DNA of 9,412 bases from a bacterium (lineage in GTDB: Bacteria; Bacillota; Clostridia; Lachnospirales; Lachnospiraceae). Made by a program: the position numbers and the translations under genes. This document shows, in pieces, positions 1-6,712 of the stretch. The DNA is taken from assembly GCA_004562765.1 (NCBI GenBank), contig SFRL01000077.1, positions 1-9,412 of the forward strand, given 5' to 3'. The stretch's first letter is position 1, and each line of letters begins with the position of its first letter. The notes under the pieces were generated by a model that saw only the letters and a program-made list of their open reading frames with translations, had not been told where the DNA came from and searched no databases.

Positions 1-594
1 CCACGCACTGTCACGGAATCCCCAGGTCACACTGATGCACGGAATACCAGCATTTTTTGCGGTGGCGATATCCACCTCGGAATCGCCTACATAGACCGCA
101 TCCTCTGCGGAAACACCCAGCTCGCGCAAAGCCGCGTAAACCGTGTCGGGCGCCGGTTTTTTCTTCACCCCGGCAGCCTCATTCTCACCGATTGCCACCG
201 AGATATAGTCTTTAAAATAAATGTCATTCAGGTCTTTGACCGCCGCATCCAGCTTATTGGACACGATCGCCATCGGCGCACCTGCCTCCTTCAGCCTCGC
301 AAGAAGCTCCATCACACCCGGATAAGCACGGGTGCAGTCATTGCTGTGCAGCGCATAGTGCGCCCGAAATGCCTCAAACACCTTTTCAAAATCCGGGCAG
401 TCCTCCGGCTTTTCCACTCCCAGTGCGCGAAGGATCAGCAGCTTCACACCGTTCCCAACAAAGCTGCGCACCTCGTCCAGTGTGCGCTCGGGATAGCCAT
501 ATTGCTTTAATGCAGCATTCGTACTGTTGCACAGATCCTGCAACGTGTTAAGAAGTGTGCCATCCAAATCAAATATTACCGCTTTCATACTCAT
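1..594 (-). CDS. HAD-family phosphatase, phosphoglycolate phosphatase-like (3' end cut by window)
   Basis: This is a haloacid dehalogenase superfamily hydrolase that would remove phosphate from a small phosphorylated metabolite in the cytosol. All four HAD motifs are visible in the 198 residues present: motif I FDLDGT (nucleophile D9, acid/base D11), motif II IVSNK (S112), motif III KKPAPD (K146) and motif IV VGDSEVD (D171, D175). The helical cap between motifs I and II and the overall spacing fit the phosphoglycolate phosphatase (Gph/PGP) group, usually about 215-225 residues, so roughly 20 C-terminal residues lie outside the window. The start at 594 sits 12 bases after the GGAG of AAAGGAGAT (605-613). 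An in-frame ATG at 606 overlaps that site and is too close, and the ATG at 588 is further away. It follows pepD by 27 bp and is probably the fourth gene of the transporter operon. The family is secure. The substrate is not, since HAD phosphatases of this type also include beta-phosphoglucomutase-like and nucleotidase-like members. Confidence 0.9.
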   Translation of the reverse strand, partial: MSMKAVIFDLDGTLLNTLQDLCNSTNAALKQYGYPERTLDEVRSFVGNGVKLLILRALGVEKPEDCPDFEKVFEAFRAHYALHSNDCTRAYPGVMELLARLKEAGAPMAIVSNKLDAAVKDLNDIYFKDYISVAIGENEAAGVKKKPAPDTVYAALRELGVSAEDAVYVGDSEVDIATAKNAGIPCISVTWGFRDSAW

Positions 595-621
595 GCCAAA
601 AACCATCTCCTTTTTCAGTCT

Positions 622-2076
622 TTACGCATGCTTACATTTCAATACTTCCAGCACAAACTCATACACCCGCTTCGTAGAAGAAATAGACAGCTTCTCCTCA
701 AAGGTATGGATGCCGATCATGTCCGGACCGATGGAAACACCGTCGAGATCTTTGATCTTTCCGGCTAAAATACCGCACTCCAGACCAGCATGGATCGCCT
801 CGATCCGCGGTGCCTTTCCGTACATCTGCTCAAAGATACGCGCAGCATCCTCGCGCAATACGGAGTCTTTTTTGTACTCCCATGCCGGATATATACCGTT
901 TACCTCAAGGGTTCCGCCAACATACTCCACCAGATTGCGGATGCGTGCTGTCAGTGCATCCCGGGCGCTGATCACAGAGCTTCGCACCGCAAACTCGGCA
1001 CGCAGTTCTTTCTCGTCCAGTGTCAGGATACCCATATTCAATGAAGTCTCTACCAGACCTGCAATGTCCGCGCTCATGGACTGGATTCCGCCTGGCAGAT
1101 TGTTGATGAGCATGATCGCTGTCTTTGCGCATGCTGCGGTCAGTACCTGTACACTCCCGATGCCCTGTTCTGTAATGTCAAGTGCGAGATCCGGATCCGG
1201 TGTCGCATACTCGTTTTTGATCTGTGCGATGGTCTCCTGAAGACATGCAATGACCGCATCCTTTTTCTCCGGTGCTGCCACGATCACGGCATTTGTCTCA
1301 CGGGGGATCGCATTCTGCTTTGCCCCGCCGGAAAGCTCTGCGATCGCACAGCCGAGATCTGCCTGATCCAGTGCCAGAAGCAGACGTCCCATCACCAGAT
1401 TGGAATTGGCTCTGCCCTTATCGATCTCCGCGCCGGAATGACCGCCCTTCAGACCTTTTACTGACAGCGCCAGCTGTACGCCTTCTGAACTTTCATAACT
1501 CATCGGAACGTGACAGACGCTGCTGTTTCCTCCGGCACAGCTCACGGTCATGACACCCTCTTCTTCAGAGTCCAGATTGAGCAGTTTATGCCCCTGTAAC
1601 ATAGACAGATCAATGCCTGTTGCGCCTTCCATACCCACCTCCTCAGATACGGTGATGATCACCTCCAGTCTGGGATGCGGGATCTCCGGTGAATCCATGA
1701 TCGCCAGTGCATACGCGATCGCGATACCGTCATCACCGCCGAGGGTCGTGCCCTTTGCAGTCACATAATCGCCATCGATCATAAGTGTCAGACCGTCATT
1801 CTCAAAATCGATCTCCACACCCGGCTCTTTCTCGCACACCATGTCCATATGGCCCTGCAAAATAATGGGTTCCTCGTTTTCATATCCTTCCGTGGCAGGC
1901 GCGATCATAACCACATTGTACAGATCGTCCTGATAGTACTCCAGACCATGCTCTTTTGCAAAATTTACCAGATAATCACTGATCTTTTTTTCCTTGTATG
2001 AGGGATGCGGAATATTGCAGATCTCCTCAAAATAATGAAATACCTTTTTCGGCTCTAAATTCTCTAATACTGCCAT
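622..2076 (-). CDS. pepD: PepD, aminoacyl-histidine dipeptidase (M20C)
   Basis: A cytosolic di-zinc dipeptidase that splits Xaa-His and other unblocked dipeptides. At 484 residues it has the usual PepD length (about 485). The metal and catalytic residues line up in order: H76 and catalytic D78 in QGHMDMV, bridging D115 in GGDDGIA, general base E145 followed by E146 in TVSEEVGMEG, D169 in LNLDSEEE, and H457 in GIHTFEE. These are the residues known from Vibrio PepD, shifted uniformly by four positions. The central region (about 190-400) is the lid/dimerisation domain. The AAAGGAGAT site just upstream supports the start at 2076. The gene lies 15 bp after the PqqD-like gene and 27 bp before the HAD phosphatase, so it is almost certainly cotranscribed with the OPT transporter, which would supply its substrates. 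No signal peptide is present. Confidence 0.96.
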   Translation of the reverse strand: MAVLENLEPKKVFHYFEEICNIPHPSYKEKKISDYLVNFAKEHGLEYYQDDLYNVVMIAPATEGYENEEPIILQGHMDMVCEKEPGVEIDFENDGLTLMIDGDYVTAKGTTLGGDDGIAIAYALAIMDSPEIPHPRLEVIITVSEEVGMEGATGIDLSMLQGHKLLNLDSEEEGVMTVSCAGGNSSVCHVPMSYESSEGVQLALSVKGLKGGHSGAEIDKGRANSNLVMGRLLLALDQADLGCAIAELSGGAKQNAIPRETNAVIVAAPEKKDAVIACLQETIAQIKNEYATPDPDLALDITEQGIGSVQVLTAACAKTAIMLINNLPGGIQSMSADIAGLVETSLNMGILTLDEKELRAEFAVRSSVISARDALTARIRNLVEYVGGTLEVNGIYPAWEYKKDSVLREDAARIFEQMYGKAPRIEAIHAGLECGILAGKIKDLDGVSIGPDMIGIHTFEEKLSISSTKRVYEFVLEVLKCKHA

Positions 2077-2091
2077 GATATCTCCTTTCTT

Positions 2092-2442
2092 TTACTTTTT
2101 ATTTTCGTAAACAATAAAGCAGCTGTTGTGCAGTGACTTGATAAAGGTGCACAGACGCTCGTAAAGCGGTTCTGCCTCTTGTCCGTATTCATTTTTCAGT
2201 AACTGCCCGATCTCATAGACGGTACGTTTTCCATCGATCTGATTCCAGATAAAAGTACCCATGCCCGGCAGCTCGATCCAGCTGACCTTGGGGCGCTTAA
2301 AAAAGATCTGGGCAATGCGGTTAAACAGTCCTTTGTTGACCATCTTTATCTCAATCTGTCCGTTCTCATTTGTACGATATTCGAAAAGTGAATTGTGTTT
2401 GGGGATATAGTCCAAAAAATTGTCTTTGTTTTTCTTTGCCAT
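2092..2442 (-). CDS. Stand-alone PqqD-like protein (RRE-type winged helix)
   Basis: A 116-residue protein. Residues about 52-112 match the PqqD pattern: a hydrophobic strand (VSWIEL), a small-residue turn (PGMGTFIW), the hallmark IDGKRTVYEI (69-78), a helix with LLKNEYG, then a helix ending in a hydrophobic strand (FIKSLHNSCFIVY). PqqD-like domains are small winged-helix folds. In PQQ and other RiPP pathways they bind the leader of a precursor peptide and present it to a modifying enzyme. Residues 1-50 form a basic extension beyond the usual 90-residue PqqD, with NRIAQIFFKRPK possibly amphipathic. No radical SAM enzyme or precursor peptide gene is in the window. AAAGGAG lies seven bases before the ATG. 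The gene sits between the OPT transporter and pepD. The fold assignment is fairly firm, the role is unknown, and peptide binding is an inference from family and context. Confidence 0.8.
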   Translation of the reverse strand: MAKKNKDNFLDYIPKHNSLFEYRTNENGQIEIKMVNKGLFNRIAQIFFKRPKVSWIELPGMGTFIWNQIDGKRTVYEIGQLLKNEYGQEAEPLYERLCTFIKSLHNSCFIVYENKK

Positions 2443-2462
2443 AAATACTCCTTTGATACAAG

Positions 2463-2497
2463 AACTGCACTACCCGAACAAATCGGGCAGTGCAGTT
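2463..2497 (-). other. Intercistronic hairpin between OPT and PqqD-like genes
   Basis: Two 15-base arms (2463-2477 and 2483-2497) flank a 5-base loop. In minus-strand RNA the only non-Watson-Crick pair is a G.U wobble (2488/2472). In plus-strand RNA the same position is an A.C mismatch, so the structure fits the operon transcript best. On the minus strand the hairpin is followed by CTTGTATC and then the ribosome binding site of the PqqD-like gene, not by a run of T. It is therefore more likely an mRNA processing or 3'-stabilising element, or a weak terminator setting different levels of transporter and downstream enzymes, than a full terminator. The plus-strand side is followed by only TTTTG. 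Confidence 0.65.
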
Positions 2498-2532
2498 TTG
2501 AAACTTGCCAGTTCTAATGCAAAATATGCGTA

Positions 2533-4428
2533 TTATTTGCTCTTTTTCTTTCCTGCGATCACATAAACCAGAGTTGCTGAAAGCAGTGCGAACACGATCA
2601 GTCCGCCCCAGTTTCCAAGATCGAATCCGAGAAGTCCACCAAGGAAATCGCCAAATGAGCCTTCGCCCATCGGGATGATCGCAAATACTGCAAGGAGGAT
2701 ACCTACAAGTCCCTCACCTGCGATCAGTCCGGATGCATACAGCACACCGCGGTCGATGCCTTCCTTGTTCTCCTTCTTGCGCTCGAAGAACCAGCGGATC
2801 AGACCACCAACCATCATCGGAGTGCTCAGATGGATCGGCAGATACAGACCTACCGCGAAAGGAAGTACCGGAATTCCAAGGATCTCAACTACGATTGCAA
2901 TACCAACGCCGGCAAATACAAGGTTCCAGGGCAGATTGCCGCCCATAACGCCCTCTACTACCATCTTCATCAGTGTCGCCTGAGGAGCAGGAAGCTCTGC
3001 GGAACCATAGCCCCATGCGCTGTTTAACAGATACAGGATACCGCCGATCGCAATTGCGGAAGCAATGACACCGATCAGCTCACCAACCTGCTGTTTCTTC
3101 GGTGTTGCACCGACAATATAACCGGTCTTTAAGTCCTGAGAAGTATCACCTGCAACTGCTGCGATGATACAGATAACGGTACCAATTGCGATTGCAGATA
3201 CCATACCGGGATATCCGATCATTCCGCTTGCTTTTAACAGGATGGTAGAGATCAGCAGCGTTGCGATCGCCATACCGGAAACCGGGTTATTGGAACTTCC
3301 GACAATACCTACCATACGGGAAGATACGGTTGCGAAGAAGAAACCACATACAATGATGATGATCGCGCCGATGAAGTTCACCGGAATGATCGGGATCAGC
3401 CACATAGCGATCGCTACCACACCGATTCCGATCAGCACGAGATTCATACTCAGATCCTGTGCGGTACGGCTGTTATCATTGCTCTTGCCGCCCTTTAATC
3501 CCTTCATCGCATCGCGGAAGGTGGTAATGATCATCGGAAGTGACTTGATCAGGCTTAAGATACCGCCGCAGGCTACTGCACCGGCACCGATATAGCGGAT
3601 ATAATTGCTCCAGATACCCCATGTTCCCAGCTCAGAGATGGGAGCAGATGCGGGATACATTACCATGTCTCCGCCAAAGAGCGCGATCAAAGGCATGATC
3701 ACGAACCATGCAACGGTACCACCTGCTAACAGGTAAGAAGAGATCTTCGGTCCGCAGATATAGCCGACACCAAGTAATGCAGGAAGCACATCCATTCCGA
3801 TACCGGAACCGTTGTACTTCTTGATGGTGAAGTCAACCTCACTGGGGAATGCCTTCAGACCGTCTGCAATAAACTTGTAAAGAGCTGCAATACCGAGTCC
3901 TGCGAATACCGTGCTGGCTTTTGCGCCACCGGCTTCACCGGCAAGCAGTACCTCTGCACATGCAGTTCCCTCAGGATAAGGCAGTGTACCGTGCTCTTTT
4001 ACGATCAGAGCGCTTCTCAAAGGAATCATAAATAATACGCCGAGTACACCACCAACTAAGGTGATGAGTGCGATCTCAGCAAGTGACGGATTTTCTACGC
4101 CACCCTCAGCTGCCCACATAAAGATCGCGGGTAAGGTGAAGATTGCTCCGGCTGCCACAGATTCACCTGCGGAACCGATAGTCTGCACCATGTTGTTCTC
4201 CAGAATGGAATCACGGCGTAAGATCACGCGGATCACACCCATGGAAATAACTGCTGCAGGAATAGAAGCGGATACGGTCATACCGACACGCAGTCCTAAA
4301 TACGCATTTGCGCCGCCGAACAATACGGCAAGTAAGATACCGAGAATGATTGACACTACAGTCAACTCGGGCAATACCTTGTCCGCAGGGATGTACGGCT
4401 TAAACTCTTTTTGGTTCTCGTTAGACAT
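2533..4428 (-). CDS. OPT-family oligopeptide transporter
   Basis: A polytopic inner-membrane protein of 631 residues, the usual size for prokaryotic OPT transporters (about 600-670, around 15-16 membrane segments), which import small peptides by cation coupling. Family hallmarks are clear: NAYLGLRVGMTVSASIPAAV (41-60), LPYPEGTACAEVL (149-161), GDTSQDLKTGYIVGATPKKQ (427-446) and GLYLPIHLSTPM (527-538). The ends are charged and cytosolic (a hydrophilic N-terminal stretch of about 18 residues and a GKKKSK tail). The start at 4428 has AAAGGGGAT at a suitable distance. It is the first gene downstream of a consensus promoter and leads a cluster with a PqqD-like protein and PepD, which fits peptide uptake followed by cytosolic hydrolysis. 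Some OPT members (the YSL branch) carry metal chelates, so peptide specificity is inferred from the subfamily and the pepD neighbour. Confidence 0.94.
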   Translation of the reverse strand: MSNENQKEFKPYIPADKVLPELTVVSIILGILLAVLFGGANAYLGLRVGMTVSASIPAAVISMGVIRVILRRDSILENNMVQTIGSAGESVAAGAIFTLPAIFMWAAEGGVENPSLAEIALITLVGGVLGVLFMIPLRSALIVKEHGTLPYPEGTACAEVLLAGEAGGAKASTVFAGLGIAALYKFIADGLKAFPSEVDFTIKKYNGSGIGMDVLPALLGVGYICGPKISSYLLAGGTVAWFVIMPLIALFGGDMVMYPASAPISELGTWGIWSNYIRYIGAGAVACGGILSLIKSLPMIITTFRDAMKGLKGGKSNDNSRTAQDLSMNLVLIGIGVVAIAMWLIPIIPVNFIGAIIIIVCGFFFATVSSRMVGIVGSSNNPVSGMAIATLLISTILLKASGMIGYPGMVSAIAIGTVICIIAAVAGDTSQDLKTGYIVGATPKKQQVGELIGVIASAIAIGGILYLLNSAWGYGSAELPAPQATLMKMVVEGVMGGNLPWNLVFAGVGIAIVVEILGIPVLPFAVGLYLPIHLSTPMMVGGLIRWFFERKKENKEGIDRGVLYASGLIAGEGLVGILLAVFAIIPMGEGSFGDFLGGLLGFDLGNWGGLIVFALLSATLVYVIAGKKKSK

Positions 4429-4441
4429 TTATCTAATCCCC

Positions 4442-4460
4442 TTTTGTAAATATTTTGTAA
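4442..4460 (-). repeat. Two TTTTGTAA direct repeats in the OPT leader
   Basis: The octamer TTTTGTAA (plus-strand reading) occurs at 4442-4449 and 4453-4460, an 11-bp period or about one helical turn. It lies in the 5' leader of the transporter mRNA directly before its ribosome binding site. It could be a protein or RNA-binding site, or simply A/T-rich leader sequence. No known regulator motif is recognised. Confidence 0.35.
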
Positions 4461-4499
4461 CGCTTCAGAGCCAGACTCCGAATACTTACAATCTTAATC

Positions 4500-4528
4500 A
4501 TTATAGCCGACGAAAAAAAACCTGTCAA
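4500..4528 (-). promoter_or_regulatory. Consensus sigma-A promoter of the OPT-pqqD-like-pepD operon
   Basis: On the minus strand a perfect TTGACA (4528-4523), a 17-base spacer (4522-4506) and a perfect TATAAT (4505-4500) are present. Transcription would start near 4493 and give a leader of about 65 nt. The spacer carries a run of eight T. No other promoter is evident before the next three genes, so this is the likely promoter for the whole cluster down to the HAD phosphatase. Confidence 0.9.
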
Positions 4529-4558
4529 CCGCCTAATTTTGGGGCTTTTCCATAATAT

Positions 4559-4574
4559 CACGTCACCACGTCAC
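4559..4574. repeat. Tandem octamer CACGTCAC, candidate LysR-type operator
   Basis: CACGTCAC occurs twice head-to-tail (4559-4566 and 4567-4574), the second copy followed by another C. If transcription starts near 4493, the repeat covers about -66 to -81, the region where LysR-type regulators place their recognition site. A lysR gene ends only 27 bp further upstream. The repeat is direct, not the inverted T-N11-A type classical for the family, so operator function is an inference. Confidence 0.4.
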
Positions 4575-4600
4575 CGAAATAAAATGCATATTCGACCATT

Positions 4601-5512
4601 TTACAGCATTGCTTTTTCCTTATATTTTTGGATCTCGGTCAGGTAGCACGCACCGATCTCACTGATATGCGTATCCTTCGCGCAGATATATCCGATGGTC
4701 ATTTTCTCATCTGAATTCAGCTTGACTGCTACATATTCAGAGCCGTTCAGTTCCTCGCAGATGATGCCTGAACAGATCGTAAAGCCGTTCATACCCACCA
4801 TGAGGTTGAGCAGTGTCGCACGGTCGCTGGCCTTGATGATCTTTTTATATTGATAGGTACTGAGCACCTCCTCCGCAAAGTAAAACGAGTTGTGCTCCCC
4901 CTGTGCAAAGGACAGGCACGGGTATTCCTGCAGGTCTTCCATATCTATGACCGTCCGATCCGCCAGCGGGTGATGCTTCCACAGATACACGTACAATCCG
5001 CAGTCAAACAGCGGGTGGAACACCAGCCCGTTTTCCGCAAACAGCTTTTTCAGCACTTTTTCATTAAATTCATTCAGATACAGGATCCCAAGCTCCGAAC
5101 GACGGTTTTTTACGTTTTCGATCACCTCGTACGTCCTGTCCTCGTAGATCTCAAACTCATAGCTGTCCATACCGTATTGGCGCATTACTTCCATAAACGC
5201 ATCGACCGCAAAGGTATAGTGCTGCATGGATACGCTGAATTTTTTCTTTGTCTCCCTGCGATTGATAAAGCGGGCATCCAGCAGTTCATACTGCTCCAGC
5301 ACCTGTCTGGCATAGCCGATAAATTCCTCCCCTTCAGCAGTGACTGTGATCCCGGTTTTCGTACGATTGAAAAGTGAAAACCCGAGTTTCTTCTCCAGCG
5401 CACTGACCGCATTGGACAGGCTGGGCTGTGAGATAAATAGTTTTTTCGCCGCGTCGTTCAGGGAGTTTTCGCCTGCGACGGTGACGACGTATTTCAGTTG
5501 GTTGAGTGTCAT
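4601..5512 (-). CDS. LysR-type transcriptional regulator
   Basis: A 303-residue DNA-binding regulator of typical LysR length. The N-terminal winged helix-turn-helix is clear: TLNQLKYVVTVAG, then the helix pair around residues 18-40 (NDAAKKLFISQPSLSNAVSA) and the wing LFNRTKTGITVTAEG (47-61). A linker helix (about 62-88) leads to a two-lobed effector domain (about 92-295). GGAGGA lies seven bases before the ATG. It lies 63 bp after azlD on the same strand, and its end is about 70 bp upstream of the -35 of the OPT promoter. Possible targets are the azlCD pair, the OPT operon, or itself. The tandem octamer at 4559 is the best visible site. The co-inducer cannot be told from sequence, although the neighbours suggest an amino acid or peptide. 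No strong promoter of its own is visible in the gap to azlD. Confidence 0.93.
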   Translation of the reverse strand: MTLNQLKYVVTVAGENSLNDAAKKLFISQPSLSNAVSALEKKLGFSLFNRTKTGITVTAEGEEFIGYARQVLEQYELLDARFINRRETKKKFSVSMQHYTFAVDAFMEVMRQYGMDSYEFEIYEDRTYEVIENVKNRRSELGILYLNEFNEKVLKKLFAENGLVFHPLFDCGLYVYLWKHHPLADRTVIDMEDLQEYPCLSFAQGEHNSFYFAEEVLSTYQYKKIIKASDRATLLNLMVGMNGFTICSGIICEELNGSEYVAVKLNSDEKMTIGYICAKDTHISEIGACYLTEIQKYKEKAML

Positions 5513-5575
5513 TGTGTTCCTCCTGCAACTAATTAAACATTTCTACGATATTTTTACGGTGGACATGGTGTTTAT

Positions 5576-5887
5576 CTATAATACAAGAGTTACAAGTGCC
5601 GCGAGCGCTACAGCTCCAATCGCTACGGTGAGAAGTCCCTTGCGGCGGTAGGCAAGGATCAGCGCCACCGTCATGCCCGCCAGAGAAGGGATCAGTCCGC
5701 CCGCTGAGGTAAACACCGCCGGAAATGTCATCGCCGCCAGTACACCGTACGGTATGTACTCCAGAAAGGAGCGGATATACACGTTTGTTATTTTCTTTTT
5801 GACAAGTACAAAGGGCAGTGCTCGCAGAAGATAGGTCACCAGCGCCATCACTGCCAGATATTTGAAATAAACCGAAAGACTAAGCAT
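5576..5887 (-). CDS. azlD: AzlD, small subunit of branched-chain amino acid exporter
   Basis: A 103-residue inner-membrane protein with four hydrophobic segments (about 7-25, 43-60, 64-81, 86-103) and the family signature TYLLRALPF (18-26). AzlD/YgaH/BrnE proteins act with AzlC/YgaZ/BrnF to export branched-chain amino acids, and in C. glutamicum BrnFE also methionine. The gene starts inside the end of azlC (8-bp overlap), with AGGAGG placed in the azlC coding sequence, a translationally coupled arrangement typical for this pair. The substrate is a family-level inference. Confidence 0.9.
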   Translation of the reverse strand: MLSLSVYFKYLAVMALVTYLLRALPFVLVKKKITNVYIRSFLEYIPYGVLAAMTFPAVFTSAGGLIPSLAGMTVALILAYRRKGLLTVAIGAVALAALVTLVL

Positions 5888-6632
5888 GATGCACCTCCTC
5901 TGTAATCATTTCCGGCTGCGCCTCACCGTCATCGTCCTCCGGCTCCGCCGGGATCGGATGTCTCCACGCGCCGTAAGCTGCTGCCGCCACCGCGCAAAGA
6001 GTGATGGACAAACCGCTGGACAGATGGATAAACGGTACATAATAGATCACACAACTCAGGATCGCTGCGATCAGCACGACCTCCAACACCGGACGGCTGT
6101 CTCTCGCCTTCGGAATGATGATCGCCAGAAACATGCCATAGATCGCGATACCAAAGATCTCAGCCACACCATCGGGAACCACTTCACCCAGCAGTGCACC
6201 CGCCAGTGTCCCGATGCCCCATCCGAGATAAGGTGTCAAAAACAAACCTGTAAAGTAGCGTCTGCTCACCGGTTTTTCCTGTGACATCGCCACTGCAAAG
6301 ATCTCATCCGTCACGCCCATCGCCAGCACCCAGCGGGCAATTCCCCGGAAATGCTCGTCCACCTTCTGCGTCAGCGAAATGGACATGAGCAGATATCGCA
6401 GATTGATGAAAAACTGCGCGATCACCATCTCCACGAGCGCGCCGCCCTCCATCATGAGCGTCAGTCCGGCAAACTGCCCCGCGGATGTCACATTCGTCAG
6501 CGAGATCAGCGTCGCCTGCCACCAAGACAGTCCCATGCCCACGCCGAGCAGTCCGAAAGTGAATGACACGGACAGGTAGCCCAGACAGATCGGGATACCG
6601 TCACGCAGTCCTTTTGTAAAATTTTGTTCCAT
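5880..6632 (-). CDS. azlC: AzlC, large subunit of branched-chain amino acid exporter
   Basis: A 250-residue inner-membrane protein of the AzlC/YgaZ/BrnF family (usually about 235-255). It shows the conserved start GLRDGIPICLGYLSVSFTFG, then TSAGQFAG, the NLRYLLMSISL signature, and TDEIFAV after the next segment. About seven membrane helices are expected. With AzlD it exports branched-chain amino acids. The reading frame is open further upstream to an ATG at 6656, but GAAGGGGAG (6642-6650) lies nine bases before the ATG at 6632 and would fall inside the longer version, so 6632 is chosen. The C-terminus carries an unusual hydrophilic, acidic tail (PAEPEDDDGEAQPE, then a His-rich end), probably cytosolic, that overlaps the ribosome binding site of azlD. 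The strand and tight overlap with azlD indicate one transcript. Confidence 0.92.
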   Translation of the reverse strand: MEQNFTKGLRDGIPICLGYLSVSFTFGLLGVGMGLSWWQATLISLTNVTSAGQFAGLTLMMEGGALVEMVIAQFFINLRYLLMSISLTQKVDEHFRGIARWVLAMGVTDEIFAVAMSQEKPVSRRYFTGLFLTPYLGWGIGTLAGALLGEVVPDGVAEIFGIAIYGMFLAIIIPKARDSRPVLEVVLIAAILSCVIYYVPFIHLSSGLSITLCAVAAAAYGAWRHPIPAEPEDDDGEAQPEMITEEVHHA

Positions 6633-6641
6633 TTTATCTTG

Positions 6642-6650
6642 CTCCCCTTC
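6642..6650 (-). promoter_or_regulatory. Ribosome binding site fixing the azlC start
   Basis: GAAGGGGAG on the minus strand lies nine bases before the ATG at 6632. The alternative in-frame ATG at 6656 lies upstream of this site and has no ribosome binding sequence of its own. Confidence 0.75.
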
Positions 6651-6668
6651 TATCATATTTCTTTTGCA

Positions 6669-6701
6669 AGAGTGATGTCGGAAGAAAAAGCACTCTCCGA
6701 C
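6669..6701 (-). other. Interleaved inverted repeats in the azlC leader
   Basis: Two perfect 6-bp inverted repeats are interleaved: AGAGTG (6669-6674) with CACTCT (6691-6696), and GTCGGA (6677-6682) with TCCGAC (6696-6701). The order is A-B-A'-B', so the two stems are either mutually exclusive or form a pseudoknot-like fold in the azlC leader RNA. They share base 6696. They lie between a possible azlC -10 and its ribosome binding site. The stems are short, so chance remains possible. Confidence 0.35.
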
Positions 6702-6706
6702 TGCTC

Positions 6707-6712
6707 ATTGTA
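6707..6712 (-). promoter_or_regulatory. Possible azlC -10 box (weak)
   Basis: TACAAT on the minus strand differs from TATAAT at one base and would start transcription near 6700, just at the interleaved repeats. A -35 with good match is not seen at 17 bp (TTTAGC is a poor match), so an activator or another promoter may be needed. It overlaps the -35 of the opposite promoter. Confidence 0.3.

Noticed and set aside
527..1240. Long plus-strand reading frame of 237 codons opposite pepD
   Set aside because: It lies antisense to a full-length, motif-complete PepD, its composition is Ser/Arg-rich as expected of a shadow frame, and no ribosome binding site precedes it.
2461..2500. Plus-strand terminator at the OPT/PqqD-like gap
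   Set aside because: No plus-strand gene lies upstream of it, the T run is only four bases, and pairing is better in minus-strand RNA.
4579..4603. TAAAATG/CATTTTA inverted repeat at the end of lysR as a terminator
   Set aside because: The 7-bp stem is almost all A/T with a 10-base loop, too weak for an intrinsic terminator. It overlaps the lysR stop codon.
5513..5575. Promoter for lysR in the azlD-lysR gap
   Set aside because: TATTAT- and TAAAAA-like -10 candidates exist, but none has an acceptable -35 at 16-18 bp. Cotranscription with azlCD or an activator-dependent promoter is equally likely.
6610..6628. Similarity of the azlC start region (TTTACAAAAGG) to the repeats in the OPT leader
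   Set aside because: Here the bases encode the first AzlC residues (EQNFTKG), and an 11-base A-rich match near a start is likely chance.
6652..6657. TATGAT as the azlC -10 box
   Set aside because: Transcription would start inside the azlC ribosome binding site, leaving no usable leader, and no -35 fits well.
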